Below, one piece after another: positions 50,910 through 59,751 of a DNA stretch of 64,000 bases. The position numbers and the translations under genes were made by a program. Below the pieces are notes generated by a model that was not told the origin of the DNA, made no database searches, and saw only the letters and a list, made by a program, of their open reading frames with translations. How positions within the stretch are numbered: the stretch's first letter is position 1; each line of letters starts with the position of its first letter. The DNA comes from Phenylobacterium sp. Its GTDB lineage: Bacteria > Pseudomonadota > Alphaproteobacteria > Caulobacterales > Caulobacteraceae. The stretch spans positions 62,001-126,000 of the forward strand of contig NZ_SSMX01000036.1 of the NCBI RefSeq assembly GCF_004799515.1, in the 5' to 3' direction.

Positions 50910-50946
50910 CGCGCTCGGGGGAATCGCTGGGAGGGATGGACGGCCG

Positions 50947-52164
50947 ATGATCGGTTTGCTGCCGAACCTGCTGTTCTACATCGTGCCCTTCCTGGTCGTG
51001 GTGGGCGTGGTGGTCACGGTGCATGAGTTCGGCCACTTCCTGGCCGGCAAGGCGACCGGGACCAAGATCGACCAGTTCTCCATCGGCTTCGGCAAGGCCA
51101 TCGCTCACTGGACCGACAAGTCGGGAGTGGAATGGCGCCTTGGCTGGCTGCCGATCGGCGGCTTCGTCCGCTTCGCCGGCGACGACAACGCCGCCAGCGT
51201 CCCCGACACCGACGACCTGGACTCCTTGCGCCGCGAGGTGCTGGCCCGCGAGGGGCCGGAGGCGCTGTCGCGGTACTATCACTTCAAGCCGATCTGGCAG
51301 CGGGCGGTGATCAGCGCGGCGGGGCCGGTGGCGAACTTCGTGCTGTCCATCGCCATCTTCGCCGGCCTCGCGATGCTCCTGGGCGAGCCGATCACGGCGG
51401 CGCGGGTCGCCAGGGTGCTGCCCAACACGCCGGCGGCGCGCGGCGGCTTCGAGCCCAACGACGTGATCGTGCAGGCCGACGGCAAGCCGGTGAAGTCGTT
51501 CGAGGCCGTCAAGCAGCTGGTGATCCTGCGCTCCGGGGTGCCGATCACCTTCGTGGTCGACCGCGGGGCGGGGCAGGCGGTGCTGACGGTGACGCCGGTG
51601 CGCGGCGACGTCACCGATGCGGTGGGCCATGTGCATCGCCTGGGCACCATCGGCGTCGCCTTCGCCGATCTGCCGCAGGACCGCAAAACTGTCCGCTACA
51701 GCCCCGTGCAGGCCCTGGGGGTTGGCGTCGGCAAGACCTTCGATGTGGTCCAGACCACGGTCTATTACATCGGCCGGATGGTCTCGGGACACGAGACCGC
51801 CGACCAGCTCTCCGGCCCGCTGGGTATGGCCCAGATATCCGGCGACCTCGCCAAACAGACCGCCGACGTCTCCAAGGACGCGGCCAGCTTCGCGGTGAAC
51901 GCCGCGCTGACCGCGCTCCTGCTGGTGGCCAACATCTCCGTCGGCATCGGATTCCTCAACCTGATGCCTATCCCGGTGTTGGATGGAGGCCATCTATTGT
52001 TCTATGCCTACGAAGCCGTTGCGCGGCGCCCACTTGCTGCCAAGGTTCAGGCGGCAGGGTATCGCGTGGGCCTTGCGCTAGTTCTCGGATTGATGTTGTT
52101 CGCGACCTGGAACGATCTGCAGCGCCTGCGTGTGTTCAATTTCATCGGCGGTCTATTCTCCTGA
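50947..52164 (+). CDS. rseP: Site-2 protease RseP/MmpA, zinc metalloprotease
   Basis: A 405-residue intramembrane zinc protease. HEFGH (His26, Glu27, His30) is in helix 1, a PDZ domain spans about 150-225 (PAARGGFEPNDVIVQADGKPVK), and NLMPIPVLDGGHL near residue 337 supplies the third ligand. It releases membrane-bound regulators by cutting inside the membrane; in Caulobacter the orthologue MmpA degrades the polarity factor PodJ. Position between dxr and bamA is standard. Confidence 0.94.
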   Translation: MIGLLPNLLFYIVPFLVVVGVVVTVHEFGHFLAGKATGTKIDQFSIGFGKAIAHWTDKSGVEWRLGWLPIGGFVRFAGDDNAASVPDTDDLDSLRREVLAREGPEALSRYYHFKPIWQRAVISAAGPVANFVLSIAIFAGLAMLLGEPITAARVARVLPNTPAARGGFEPNDVIVQADGKPVKSFEAVKQLVILRSGVPITFVVDRGAGQAVLTVTPVRGDVTDAVGHVHRLGTIGVAFADLPQDRKTVRYSPVQALGVGVGKTFDVVQTTVYYIGRMVSGHETADQLSGPLGMAQISGDLAKQTADVSKDAASFAVNAALTALLLVANISVGIGFLNLMPIPVLDGGHLLFYAYEAVARRPLAAKVQAAGYRVGLALVLGLMLFATWNDLQRLRVFNFIGGLFS

Positions 52165-52193
52165 CCCCCGACTTTTCCTCAACGGCTGATTCG

Positions 52194-54701
52194 ATGCACA
52201 GACACCGCGCCCGTAGCGCTGCGCTAGTTTCCGGTCTTGCCGGTCTTATGGCGACGACCGCACTGGCCACGCCAGGCCTGGCGTTTGCGCAAGCTCCGCC
52301 AGCGCCTGCGTCCGGCGCCCCTGCGCCCGCCGCACCGGCTCCTGGAGCGCCCGCGCCTGGGGCCGCGGCGCCCGCGCCGGCCCCCGGGCCGCGGCTGACG
52401 GCCAACACCCAGACCGGCGTGGTCCAGCGCTTCGTGGTGCGCGGCAACGAGCGCATCGAGCCGACCACGGTGATCTCCTACCTGCCGATGACGGTGGGCG
52501 AGACCATCGACCCGGCCAAGATCGACGCGGCGGAAAAGGCGCTGTTCCGCACGGACCTGTTCTCCGACGTGTCGATCGCCCTCGACACCAGCGGCGACCT
52601 GGTCGTCACCGTGGCGGAAAACCCGATCATCAACCGGGTGCTGTTCGAGGGGAACAGCTCGATCAAGGAAGACAAGCTGAAGGACGAGGTGCTGGTCCGT
52701 CCGCGCGGCATCTTCACCCGCGCCAAGGCCCAGGCCGACGTGGGCCGCATCGTCGAACTCTACCGCCGCGCCGGCCGCATCTCGGCCAATGTGACGCCGC
52801 AGATCGTCGAGCTTCCGCAAAAGCGCGTGGACCTGATCTTCAAGATCGATGAAGGTCCGAAGAGCGGCGTGCTGCGGGTCAACTTCCTGGGCAACCACGC
52901 CTTCACGGACGACGACCTGCGCAGCGTGGTCGTGACCGAGCAGAGCCACTGGTACAAGTTCTTCTCGTCGAACAGCAACTACGACCCGGATCGGTTGGAG
53001 TACGACAAGGAGCAACTGCGCAAATACTACCGAAACCGCGGCTTCTATGACTTCCGCGTGATCTCGGCGGTGGCGGAGCTGTCACCCGACAAGAACGGTT
53101 TCGTCCTCACCTATACGGTGGAGGAGGGGCCCGAGTACAAATTCGGCAAGATCAGCGTCGAAACGGACCTGAAGAAACTCGACAAGAACGTCCTCGAAGC
53201 CCTGGTGCCCGTGCACCGCGGCGACATCTATCAGGACGAGAAGATCGAGCAGGCCACCGACGCGCTGACCTTCGCGGCCGGCGCGGCCGGCTTCGCCTTC
53301 GTGGACGTGCGGCCGCGCTACACCGCCAACCGCGCCAAGGGCACGGTGGACGTCACCTTCGACGTGAAGGAAGGCCCGCGGGTCTACGTGGACCGCATCG
53401 ACATCGTCGGCAACACGCGGACCCTGGACTACGTGATCCGCCGCGAGATGAACGTCTCAGAAGGCGACGCCTACAACCGCGTGCTGGTCGACCGTTCGAA
53501 GAACCAGATCCGGGCGCTGGGTTACTTCAAGGACGTCGACATCACCGAGATCCCCGGCTCGGCCCCGGACCGCACCGGCCTGCAGGTGAAGGTCACCGAG
53601 CAGCCCACCGGCGAGCTGTCGTTCAGCGCGGGCTATTCCTCCGTCGACCAACTGGTCGTCGACCTGGGCGTCACCGAGCGCAACTTCCGCGGCCGCGGCG
53701 AAGACCTGCGCGCGCGCATCTCCATCGGCTCGATCCGCCAGTCGATCGACCTCGGCTTCACCGAACCCCACTGGCTGGGCCGCAATCTCTCGGCCGGCGT
53801 CGATCTCTATCTCTACAAGTACGACCTGACGCAGTTCTCCGCCTACAAGCAGGCGACGATCGGCATGGGTTACCACATCAACTTCCCGCTCAGCCTGAAC
53901 TCGATCGGCACCCTGCGCTACACCCTGAAGAACGACGACGTGCAGATCGACCCGTCGTTCTGCGACCCGTCGGTGCAGGTCATCTCGGTGGCGCTCTGCG
54001 ACCAGCGCGGCTCGTTCCTGACGTCGTCGGTGGGCTACGGCTACCGCCTCGATCACCGCAACGATCCGCAGAACCCGACGCGCGGCTATTACGTCCAGCT
54101 CAACCAGGACATCGCCGGCCTGGGCGGCGACGTGCGCTACGTGAAGTCCGAAGGCGAGTTCGGCTGGTATCACGGCTTCAACAAGACCTACATCCTCAGC
54201 ATCACCGGGTCGGCCGGCGACGTGGAAGGCTGGGGCGGCGACCACGTGCGGATCAACGACCGCTTCTACAAGGGCGGCAACAGCTTCCCGGGCTTCCAGG
54301 TCGCCGGCATCGGCCCGCGCGACCTGACCCTCGAGGCGGAGAACGGCGGCGTCGCGCAGAACAACGCCCTGGGCGGCAAGGCCTACGCCATCGCCTCGGC
54401 GGAACTGACCGTTCCGACCTTCCTGCCCGAACAGTACGGCATCAAGGCCGCGCTCTTCACCTACGTCGGCACCGCCGGCCTGCTCGACAACTTCGACAAG
54501 TCGACCACGGACCCCACGACGGGCCTGCCGGTCAAGAACCCGGAGATCCAGGACGGCCTCGGCCTGCGCGCATCCGCCGGCTTGAGCGTCCGCTGGAAGT
54601 CGCCCATGGGTCCGATCCAGTTCGACTTCAGCCAGATCCTGAAAAAAGAACCCTACGACCAAACCGAACTCTTCCGGTTCTCAACCGCAACACGTTTCTA
54701 G
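52194..54701 (+). CDS. bamA: Outer-membrane assembly factor BamA
   Basis: An 835-residue Omp85 protein, the core of the beta-barrel assembly machine. The signal peptide ends near LAFAQA (residue 33). A Pro/Ala/Gly low-complexity linker (about 34-66) precedes five POTRA domains (starting at VQRFVVRGNERI), and the 16-strand barrel begins near residue 475. It contains the expected RGY motif (NPTRGYYVQL) and the C-terminal aromatic end FSTATRF. I chose the ATG at 52194, 30 nt after the rseP stop; the open frame upstream is a shadow of rseP. Confidence 0.95.
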   Translation: MHRHRARSAALVSGLAGLMATTALATPGLAFAQAPPAPASGAPAPAAPAPGAPAPGAAAPAPAPGPRLTANTQTGVVQRFVVRGNERIEPTTVISYLPMTVGETIDPAKIDAAEKALFRTDLFSDVSIALDTSGDLVVTVAENPIINRVLFEGNSSIKEDKLKDEVLVRPRGIFTRAKAQADVGRIVELYRRAGRISANVTPQIVELPQKRVDLIFKIDEGPKSGVLRVNFLGNHAFTDDDLRSVVVTEQSHWYKFFSSNSNYDPDRLEYDKEQLRKYYRNRGFYDFRVISAVAELSPDKNGFVLTYTVEEGPEYKFGKISVETDLKKLDKNVLEALVPVHRGDIYQDEKIEQATDALTFAAGAAGFAFVDVRPRYTANRAKGTVDVTFDVKEGPRVYVDRIDIVGNTRTLDYVIRREMNVSEGDAYNRVLVDRSKNQIRALGYFKDVDITEIPGSAPDRTGLQVKVTEQPTGELSFSAGYSSVDQLVVDLGVTERNFRGRGEDLRARISIGSIRQSIDLGFTEPHWLGRNLSAGVDLYLYKYDLTQFSAYKQATIGMGYHINFPLSLNSIGTLRYTLKNDDVQIDPSFCDPSVQVISVALCDQRGSFLTSSVGYGYRLDHRNDPQNPTRGYYVQLNQDIAGLGGDVRYVKSEGEFGWYHGFNKTYILSITGSAGDVEGWGGDHVRINDRFYKGGNSFPGFQVAGIGPRDLTLEAENGGVAQNNALGGKAYAIASAELTVPTFLPEQYGIKAALFTYVGTAGLLDNFDKSTTDPTTGLPVKNPEIQDGLGLRASAGLSVRWKSPMGPIQFDFSQILKKEPYDQTELFRFSTATRF

Positions 54702-54708
54702 GACGAAC

Positions 54709-55395
54709 ATGACCGCCAAGACTTTCGCCGCCGGCCTCTGCGCCGCCGCCGTCGCCGTTTCGGGCTCCAGCGCCTTCGCCCAAGCCCCCGCGGCCGCGCC
54801 GGCCGCCCAGCCCGTGACCCACGGACCGCCGCTCACGGGCGTCTGCATCTTCTCCTTCGAGAACGCCATCGCCATGTCGAAGGTCGGTCAGTACGTCGAC
54901 GGGCGCATGAAGCAGATCGTCAGCCAGACCAACGCCGAGCTGACGGGCGAGAAGACCACCATCGACACCGACGCCAAGGCGCTCGACGCGCGCCGGGCCA
55001 CCCTCGACCAGGGCACGCTGGAACAGCAGGCCGCCCAGCTGCAGGTCCGCGCCAACGCCCTGCAGCGCAAGGCCCAGCTGCGCGACCGTGAGATCCAGGC
55101 TACCGAACAGAAGGCCGTCTCGCGCATCAGCCAGGAGATGGAGCCCTACATCCGCGCCGCCTATCAGCAGAAGACGTGCAGCATCCTCCTGCAGCGCAAT
55201 TCGGTGATCATCGGCAACCCGGCCATGGACATCACCCAGGCGGTCGTCACCGGCATCGACGGCAAGATGACCCAGTTCGCCTTCGACCGCGAACGCCTCG
55301 ACCAGCCGGGCGCCACGGCCCCGGGCGGCGCGCCGGCCATCGTCCAGACGCCCGGCGGCGCGACGCCGCGCCCGGCCGCCCCGACCAAGAAGTAA
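54709..55395 (+). CDS. skp: OmpH/Skp-family periplasmic chaperone
   Basis: A 228-residue protein with a signal peptide (cleavage near SSAFAQA, residue 25). The OmpH core has VCIFSFENAIAMSKVG at its start and a long helical, Gln/Arg/Glu-rich region (about 60-150) that would form the tentacle coiled coils holding unfolded outer-membrane proteins. The C-terminal end is a Pro/Gly/Ala tail. It follows bamA by 7 nt, the usual bamA-skp-lpxD order. Confidence 0.85.
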   Translation: MTAKTFAAGLCAAAVAVSGSSAFAQAPAAAPAAQPVTHGPPLTGVCIFSFENAIAMSKVGQYVDGRMKQIVSQTNAELTGEKTTIDTDAKALDARRATLDQGTLEQQAAQLQVRANALQRKAQLRDREIQATEQKAVSRISQEMEPYIRAAYQQKTCSILLQRNSVIIGNPAMDITQAVVTGIDGKMTQFAFDRERLDQPGATAPGGAPAIVQTPGGATPRPAAPTKK

Positions 55396-55431
55396 GGCCT
55401 AAGGGAAGACGCGGGTCGCCGCACCTCAACC

Positions 55432-56475
55432 ATGCCCGATCCGCGCTTCTTCGAAGACCTCGGCCCCGTCACGCTTTCCGAACTCACGGCCCTGACGGGC
55501 GCCGAATTGGCCGATCCGACCACGGGCGCACGCCAGGTGCGGGCTGTCTCGATCCTCGACGGCGCCGGGCCTGAGACGATCACCTTCCTGAGCGACCGCA
55601 AGCGCCTGGACGACGCGCGGGTGACCGCCGCGGGCGCCTGCTTCGTCATTCCCGGCCATGTGGCCGCGCTGCCCGCGAATTGCGCGGCGCTGGTCGTGGC
55701 CGCGCCGCACTTCGCCTACTCCACCGCCGCCCATCGCCTGCACCGGCCCCGGGTGCTGGGCTCGGGCGACAAGCCGATCTCGCCCCTGGCGCAGATCGAG
55801 CCGGACGTGCGGCTGAGCCCCGGGGTGGTGGTGGGCGCCGGCGCGCAGATCGGGCGCGGCAGCTATATTGGGCCCAACAGCGTCATCGGCCCCGGCGTCG
55901 CCATCGGCCGCGATTGCCAGATCGAGGCCAGCGTCAGCATCGGCTTCGCCCTGCTGGGCGACCGGGTGCAGATCCTGTCGGGCGCCAGGATCGGCGACGC
56001 CGGTTTCGGCGCGACGCCTGGACCGCAGGGGCTGATCAGCGTCCCTCAGCTCGGGCGGGTCATCCTGCAGGACGGCGTTTGCGTCGGCGCCAACAGCTGT
56101 ATCGACCGCGGCGCCTTCGACGACACCTCCATCGGCGAGAACACCAAGATCGATAACCTGGTGCAGATTGGACACAATTGCCGCATTGGGCGTAACTGCG
56201 TCATGGCCGCCATGACGGGGATCTCCGGCAGCGTCACCATCGGTGACGGCGCCCAACTCGGGGGCGCGGTGGGGATCGCGGACCACCTGACGATCGGCGC
56301 GGGGGCGCGGATCGGCGCCCGCGGGGGCGTGATTTCGGATATACCGGCCGGCGAGACCTGGGGGGGCTTCCCGGCTCGGCCGATCCGCCAGTGGCTGCGG
56401 CGGGAAGCCTGGGTGGCGCGCCAGTCCGGTGACCCGCGGGGGGCTGCGTCCGGCGGCGCGAAAGAGGAGGGGTGA
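55432..56475 (+). CDS. lpxD: UDP-3-O-acylglucosamine N-acyltransferase
   Basis: A 347-residue left-handed beta-helix enzyme that adds the second hydroxyacyl chain in lipid A synthesis. A uridine-binding N-terminal domain (to about residue 105) is followed by hexapeptide repeats (IGRGSYIGPNSVIGPGVAIG) with the catalytic His in QIGHNCRIGRN near 248. The C-terminal helix ends in a Gly/Arg-rich tail. The stop overlaps the fabZ ATG (TGATG). Confidence 0.95.
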   Translation: MPDPRFFEDLGPVTLSELTALTGAELADPTTGARQVRAVSILDGAGPETITFLSDRKRLDDARVTAAGACFVIPGHVAALPANCAALVVAAPHFAYSTAAHRLHRPRVLGSGDKPISPLAQIEPDVRLSPGVVVGAGAQIGRGSYIGPNSVIGPGVAIGRDCQIEASVSIGFALLGDRVQILSGARIGDAGFGATPGPQGLISVPQLGRVILQDGVCVGANSCIDRGAFDDTSIGENTKIDNLVQIGHNCRIGRNCVMAAMTGISGSVTIGDGAQLGGAVGIADHLTIGAGARIGARGGVISDIPAGETWGGFPARPIRQWLRREAWVARQSGDPRGAASGGAKEEG

Positions 56476-56951
56476 TGGCTCAGAAAGCGCCAGTGAATGT
56501 CGATCCCAGCGTGATCGACATCAGTGAGATCATGGCGCGGATCCCGCACCGGATTCCCTTCCTGCTGGTGGACCGCTGCGAAGACTACGTCGCCAGCCAG
56601 TCGATCGTCGGGATCAAGTGCGTCACGGTCAACGAGCCGTTCTTCGCCGGGCACTTCCCAGACTATCCGGTGATGCCCGGCGTGCTGATCGTCGAAGCCA
56701 TGGCCCAGACCAGCGCGGTCCTGATGTCGAAGTCCCTGGAGGTCGACCCGAAGGGCAAGGCGATCTTCTTCATGTCCCTCGATAACTGCCGGTTCCGGGC
56801 GCCGGTGCGTCCAGGCATGGTCCTGCGCCTCGCCGTCGAGGTCACCCAGTCGCGCCGGGACATCTTCAAGTTCAAGGGCCGCGCCCTGGTGGACGACAAG
56901 GTCGCCGCCGAGGCGGAGTGGGCGGCCATGGTTGTGGACACCACCCGGTGA
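56475..56951 (+). CDS. fabZ: 3-hydroxyacyl-ACP dehydratase FabZ
   Basis: A 158-residue hotdog-fold dehydratase of fatty acid synthesis. The active-site His is in [27 protein letters not shown] motif near residue 61-65, with Glu near 76; [11 protein letters not shown] lies near 26. It competes with LpxA for 3-hydroxyacyl-ACP, balancing membrane and lipid A synthesis. GAGGAGG lies 4 nt before the ATG at 56475, which supports this start over the GTG at 56472. Confidence 0.96.
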   Translation: MAQKAPVNVDPSVIDISEIMARIPHRIPFLLVDRCEDYVASQSIVGIKCVTVNEPFFAGHFPDYPVMPGVLIVEAMAQTSAVLMSKSLEVDPKGKAIFFMSLDNCRFRAPVRPGMVLRLAVEVTQSRRDIFKFKGRALVDDKVAAEAEWAAMVVDTTR

Positions 56952-57745
56952 GCGTCGAGATCCATCCCACCGCCATCATCGCGCCGGGCGCCGAACTCGG
57001 CGACGAGGTGCGCATCGGCCCGTACTGCATCGTGGGCGAGCACGTCCGCATCGGCGCCCGCACCACGCTGGCGAGCCATGTGGTTGTCGAGGGGCATACC
57101 CGGATCGGCGAGGACTGCACGGTGCGCAACTTCGCCAATCTCGGCGGCCCGCCGCACCACACCGGCTACAACGGCGAACCCACCGAGCTGGTGATCGGCG
57201 ACCGCAACAAGCTCTGGGAACACGTGACCATGCACATCGGCACGCCCCAGGCCGGCGGCGTGACCCGGGTCGGCGACGACGGCATGTACATGGCCACCAG
57301 CCACGTGGGTCACGACTGCCAGGTGGGCGACAACGTCATCCTGGCCCACTCGGCCACCCTGGGCGGCCATGTGCACATCGGCGACTTCGTGATGGTGAGC
57401 GGCCTGGCCGCCGTCCACCAGTATTGCCGTGTGGGCCGCTATTCCTTCATCGGCGGCCTGGCGGCGGTGACCAAGGACGTGATCCCCTACGGCTTGGTCT
57501 GGGGCAACCACGCCCACCTGGAAGGCCTGAACCTGGTGGGGCTGAAACGGCGCGACTTCAGCCGCGAGACCATCGGCGAGCTGCGCTCGGCATACCGTCT
57601 GCTGTTCGCCGAGGAAGGCACCTTCCAGGAACGGATCGACGACACCGCCGAGACCTTCGGCTCGTCCCCTCCGGTGATGGAGATCATCGACTTCATCCGC
57701 GCCGACGCCGGCCGGCCGCTGTGCCTGCCCGAACGCGAGGTGTGA
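56948..57745 (+). CDS. lpxA: UDP-N-acetylglucosamine acyltransferase
   Basis: A 265-residue left-handed beta-helix acyltransferase, the first step of lipid A synthesis. Hexapeptide repeats run from [20 protein letters not shown]; the catalytic His is in [13 protein letters not shown] near residue 122, and the C-terminal domain ends in a helical bundle. The start is the GTG at 56948, overlapping the fabZ stop; the earlier in-frame region belongs to fabZ. It overlaps lpxI by TGATG. Confidence 0.95.
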   Translation: MSVEIHPTAIIAPGAELGDEVRIGPYCIVGEHVRIGARTTLASHVVVEGHTRIGEDCTVRNFANLGGPPHHTGYNGEPTELVIGDRNKLWEHVTMHIGTPQAGGVTRVGDDGMYMATSHVGHDCQVGDNVILAHSATLGGHVHIGDFVMVSGLAAVHQYCRVGRYSFIGGLAAVTKDVIPYGLVWGNHAHLEGLNLVGLKRRDFSRETIGELRSAYRLLFAEEGTFQERIDDTAETFGSSPPVMEIIDFIRADAGRPLCLPEREV

Positions 57746-58584
57746 TGCACAAACTCGGGCTGATCGCGGGCGGCGGAAGCCTGCCGGTCGAGATCGCCGA
57801 GCACTGCGAACGCTCCGGCCGGCCGCTGTTCGTGGTCCGCCTGAAGGGGTTCGCCGGCGCGGGGCTGGAACCCTTCGCCGGCGCCGACGTGGGCCTGGCG
57901 GAGCTGGGTAAGTGCATCAAGGCCCTGAAGCGCGCCGGCTGCCGCTCGGTCTGCCTGGCCGGCCAGGTGGCCCGGCCCGACTTCGCCACCCTGATGCCGG
58001 ACCTGCGCGGCCTCGCCATCCTGCCGGCGGCCATCGCCGCGGCGCGGAAGGGCGACGACGCCCTTCTGCGCATGCTGGTGGGCGAGTTCGAGAAGGAGGG
58101 CTTCCTGGTCGAGGGCGCGCACGAGGTGATGGACGACCTCAGCCTGGGCGAAGGCGCCTTGGGCCGGATCGAGCCCGGGCCCGAGGCCCAGACCGACATC
58201 GCCCAGGCGCTGGCGGCCGCCCGCGCCGTCGGGCGCCTGGACGCCGGCCAGGCCGCCGTGGTCTGCCGCGGCCTGGTGCTGGCGCTGGAGGCGGCCGAAG
58301 GCACCGACGCGCTGTTGGCCAGGGTGGCCGACCTGCCGCAGGCCCTGCGCGGCCAGCCCGGCGAACCCGCCGGCGTGCTGGCCAAGGCGCCCAAGCCGAT
58401 CCAGGAGACCCGCGTCGACCTGCCGACCATCGGCCCGGCCACCGTCGAAGCGGTGGCGCGCGCCGGCCTGGCCGGGATCGTCGGCGAGGCCGGCCGCCTC
58501 CTGGTTCTGGAGCGCGAGCGGGTGATCGAACTCGCGAACGAGCTCGGCGTCTTCATCCTGGGCGTCGAGCCGCCGTCGCCGTGA
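57745..58584 (+). CDS. lpxI: UDP-2,3-diacylglucosamine pyrophosphatase LpxI
   Basis: A 279-residue enzyme (formerly DUF1009) that splits UDP-2,3-diacylglucosamine to lipid X and UMP, replacing LpxH. LpxI was first characterised from Caulobacter crescentus. LGLIAGGGSLPVEIA at the start, VCLAGQVARPDF near residue 70, and KAPKPIQETRVDLPTIGPATVEA-type C-terminal motif near 215-240 are diagnostic. It sits between lpxA and lpxB with overlapping starts and stops (TGATG and GTGA). Confidence 0.95.
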   Translation: MHKLGLIAGGGSLPVEIAEHCERSGRPLFVVRLKGFAGAGLEPFAGADVGLAELGKCIKALKRAGCRSVCLAGQVARPDFATLMPDLRGLAILPAAIAAARKGDDALLRMLVGEFEKEGFLVEGAHEVMDDLSLGEGALGRIEPGPEAQTDIAQALAAARAVGRLDAGQAAVVCRGLVLALEAAEGTDALLARVADLPQALRGQPGEPAGVLAKAPKPIQETRVDLPTIGPATVEAVARAGLAGIVGEAGRLLVLERERVIELANELGVFILGVEPPSP

Positions 58585-59750
58585 CCCGGCCGCTCACCGT
58601 CATGCTGGTGGCCGCCGAAGCCTCAGGCGACGACCGCGGGGCAGGGCTGGCGCGGGCGCTGAAGGCCCGGCTGGGCGAGGGCGTCCGCTTCGTGGGCGTT
58701 GGCGGCGAGCGCATGGCGGCCGAAGGCGTGCAAAGCCCCTTCGACATCGCCGAAATCTCCATCCTGGGCCTGTGGGAAGGCCTGATGGCCTATCCGCGCA
58801 TCGTCCGCCGCGCCGACGAGACCGCCGCCATCGCCGCGCGCGAGAAGCCGGACGTGGCGGTCCTGATCGACTCCTGGGGCTTCACCCTGCGCGTGGCGCA
58901 GCGCCTGCGGCGGCTGGACCCCAAGCTGCCGCTGATCAAATACGTCGGCCCGCAGGTCTGGGCGAGCCGGCCGGGGCGGGCCAAGACCCTGGCCGGCGCG
59001 GTCGACCACCTGCTCTCCATCCACGCTTTCGACGCGCCCTGGTTCGAGGCGGAGGGCCTGCCGGTGACGTTCGTCGGCAATTCGGCGCTCACACTCGACT
59101 TCTCCGGTGCAAGCCCGGAGCGGTTGCGGGCGGAGATCGGGGCCGCGCCCGGCGATCCGATCCTGCTGGTGCTGCCCGGCAGCCGTCGCGGCGAGATCGA
59201 GCACGTCCTGCCGGCCTTCGAGGACGCCGTGCGCCGGCTGAAGGCCGACCGGTCGGAGCTCCAGGTGGTGATCGTCGCCGCGCCGACGGTGGCCGAGACC
59301 CTCAAGGCCCGCGTCGCCGGCTGGTCGCACCGGGCGCACCTGGTCGAGGGTGAGGCGGGCAAGCTCGACGCCATGAAGGCGGCCACGGTGGCGCTCGCCT
59401 GTTCGGGCACGGTGACGACAGAGCTGGCGCTGGCCGGCGCGCCTATGGTGGTGGGCTACCGTCTGGCCCCCATCGGCGCCTTCGTCCTGCGCCGGTTGCT
59501 CCGTACACGGTACATCACCCTGTTCAACATCGCCGCCCAGGATTTCGTCGCCCCGGAACTCATCCAGGAGGCCTGCACGGGGGAGAACCTCGCGCGGGAG
59601 GCGGCGCTGCGGCTCGACGATCCGGAATTGCGCGCACGCCAGGTCGCCGCCCAGTACGCCGCCCTCGACAAGATGGGCCGCGGCGGTCCGGATCCGTCCG
59701 AAGCCGCCGCCGACGCCGTGCTGAAGATCGTGAGCGCGGGGCGGGCCTAG
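58581..59750 (+). CDS. lpxB: Lipid-A-disaccharide synthase
   Basis: A 389-residue GT19 glycosyltransferase that joins lipid X to UDP-diacylglucosamine. VAAEASGDDRGAGL near residue 10, IDSWGFTLRVA near 95, KYVGPQVWASRPGR near 120, LPGSRRGEIEH near 196 and ACSGTVTTELALAGAPMVVGY-type motif near 275 are present. The start is the GTG at 58581, overlapping the lpxI stop. It converges with the carboxylesterase with only one base between stops. Confidence 0.95.
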   Translation: MTRPLTVMLVAAEASGDDRGAGLARALKARLGEGVRFVGVGGERMAAEGVQSPFDIAEISILGLWEGLMAYPRIVRRADETAAIAAREKPDVAVLIDSWGFTLRVAQRLRRLDPKLPLIKYVGPQVWASRPGRAKTLAGAVDHLLSIHAFDAPWFEAEGLPVTFVGNSALTLDFSGASPERLRAEIGAAPGDPILLVLPGSRRGEIEHVLPAFEDAVRRLKADRSELQVVIVAAPTVAETLKARVAGWSHRAHLVEGEAGKLDAMKAATVALACSGTVTTELALAGAPMVVGYRLAPIGAFVLRRLLRTRYITLFNIAAQDFVAPELIQEACTGENLAREAALRLDDPELRARQVAAQYAALDKMGRGGPDPSEAAADAVLKIVSAGRA

Positions 59751-59751
59751 C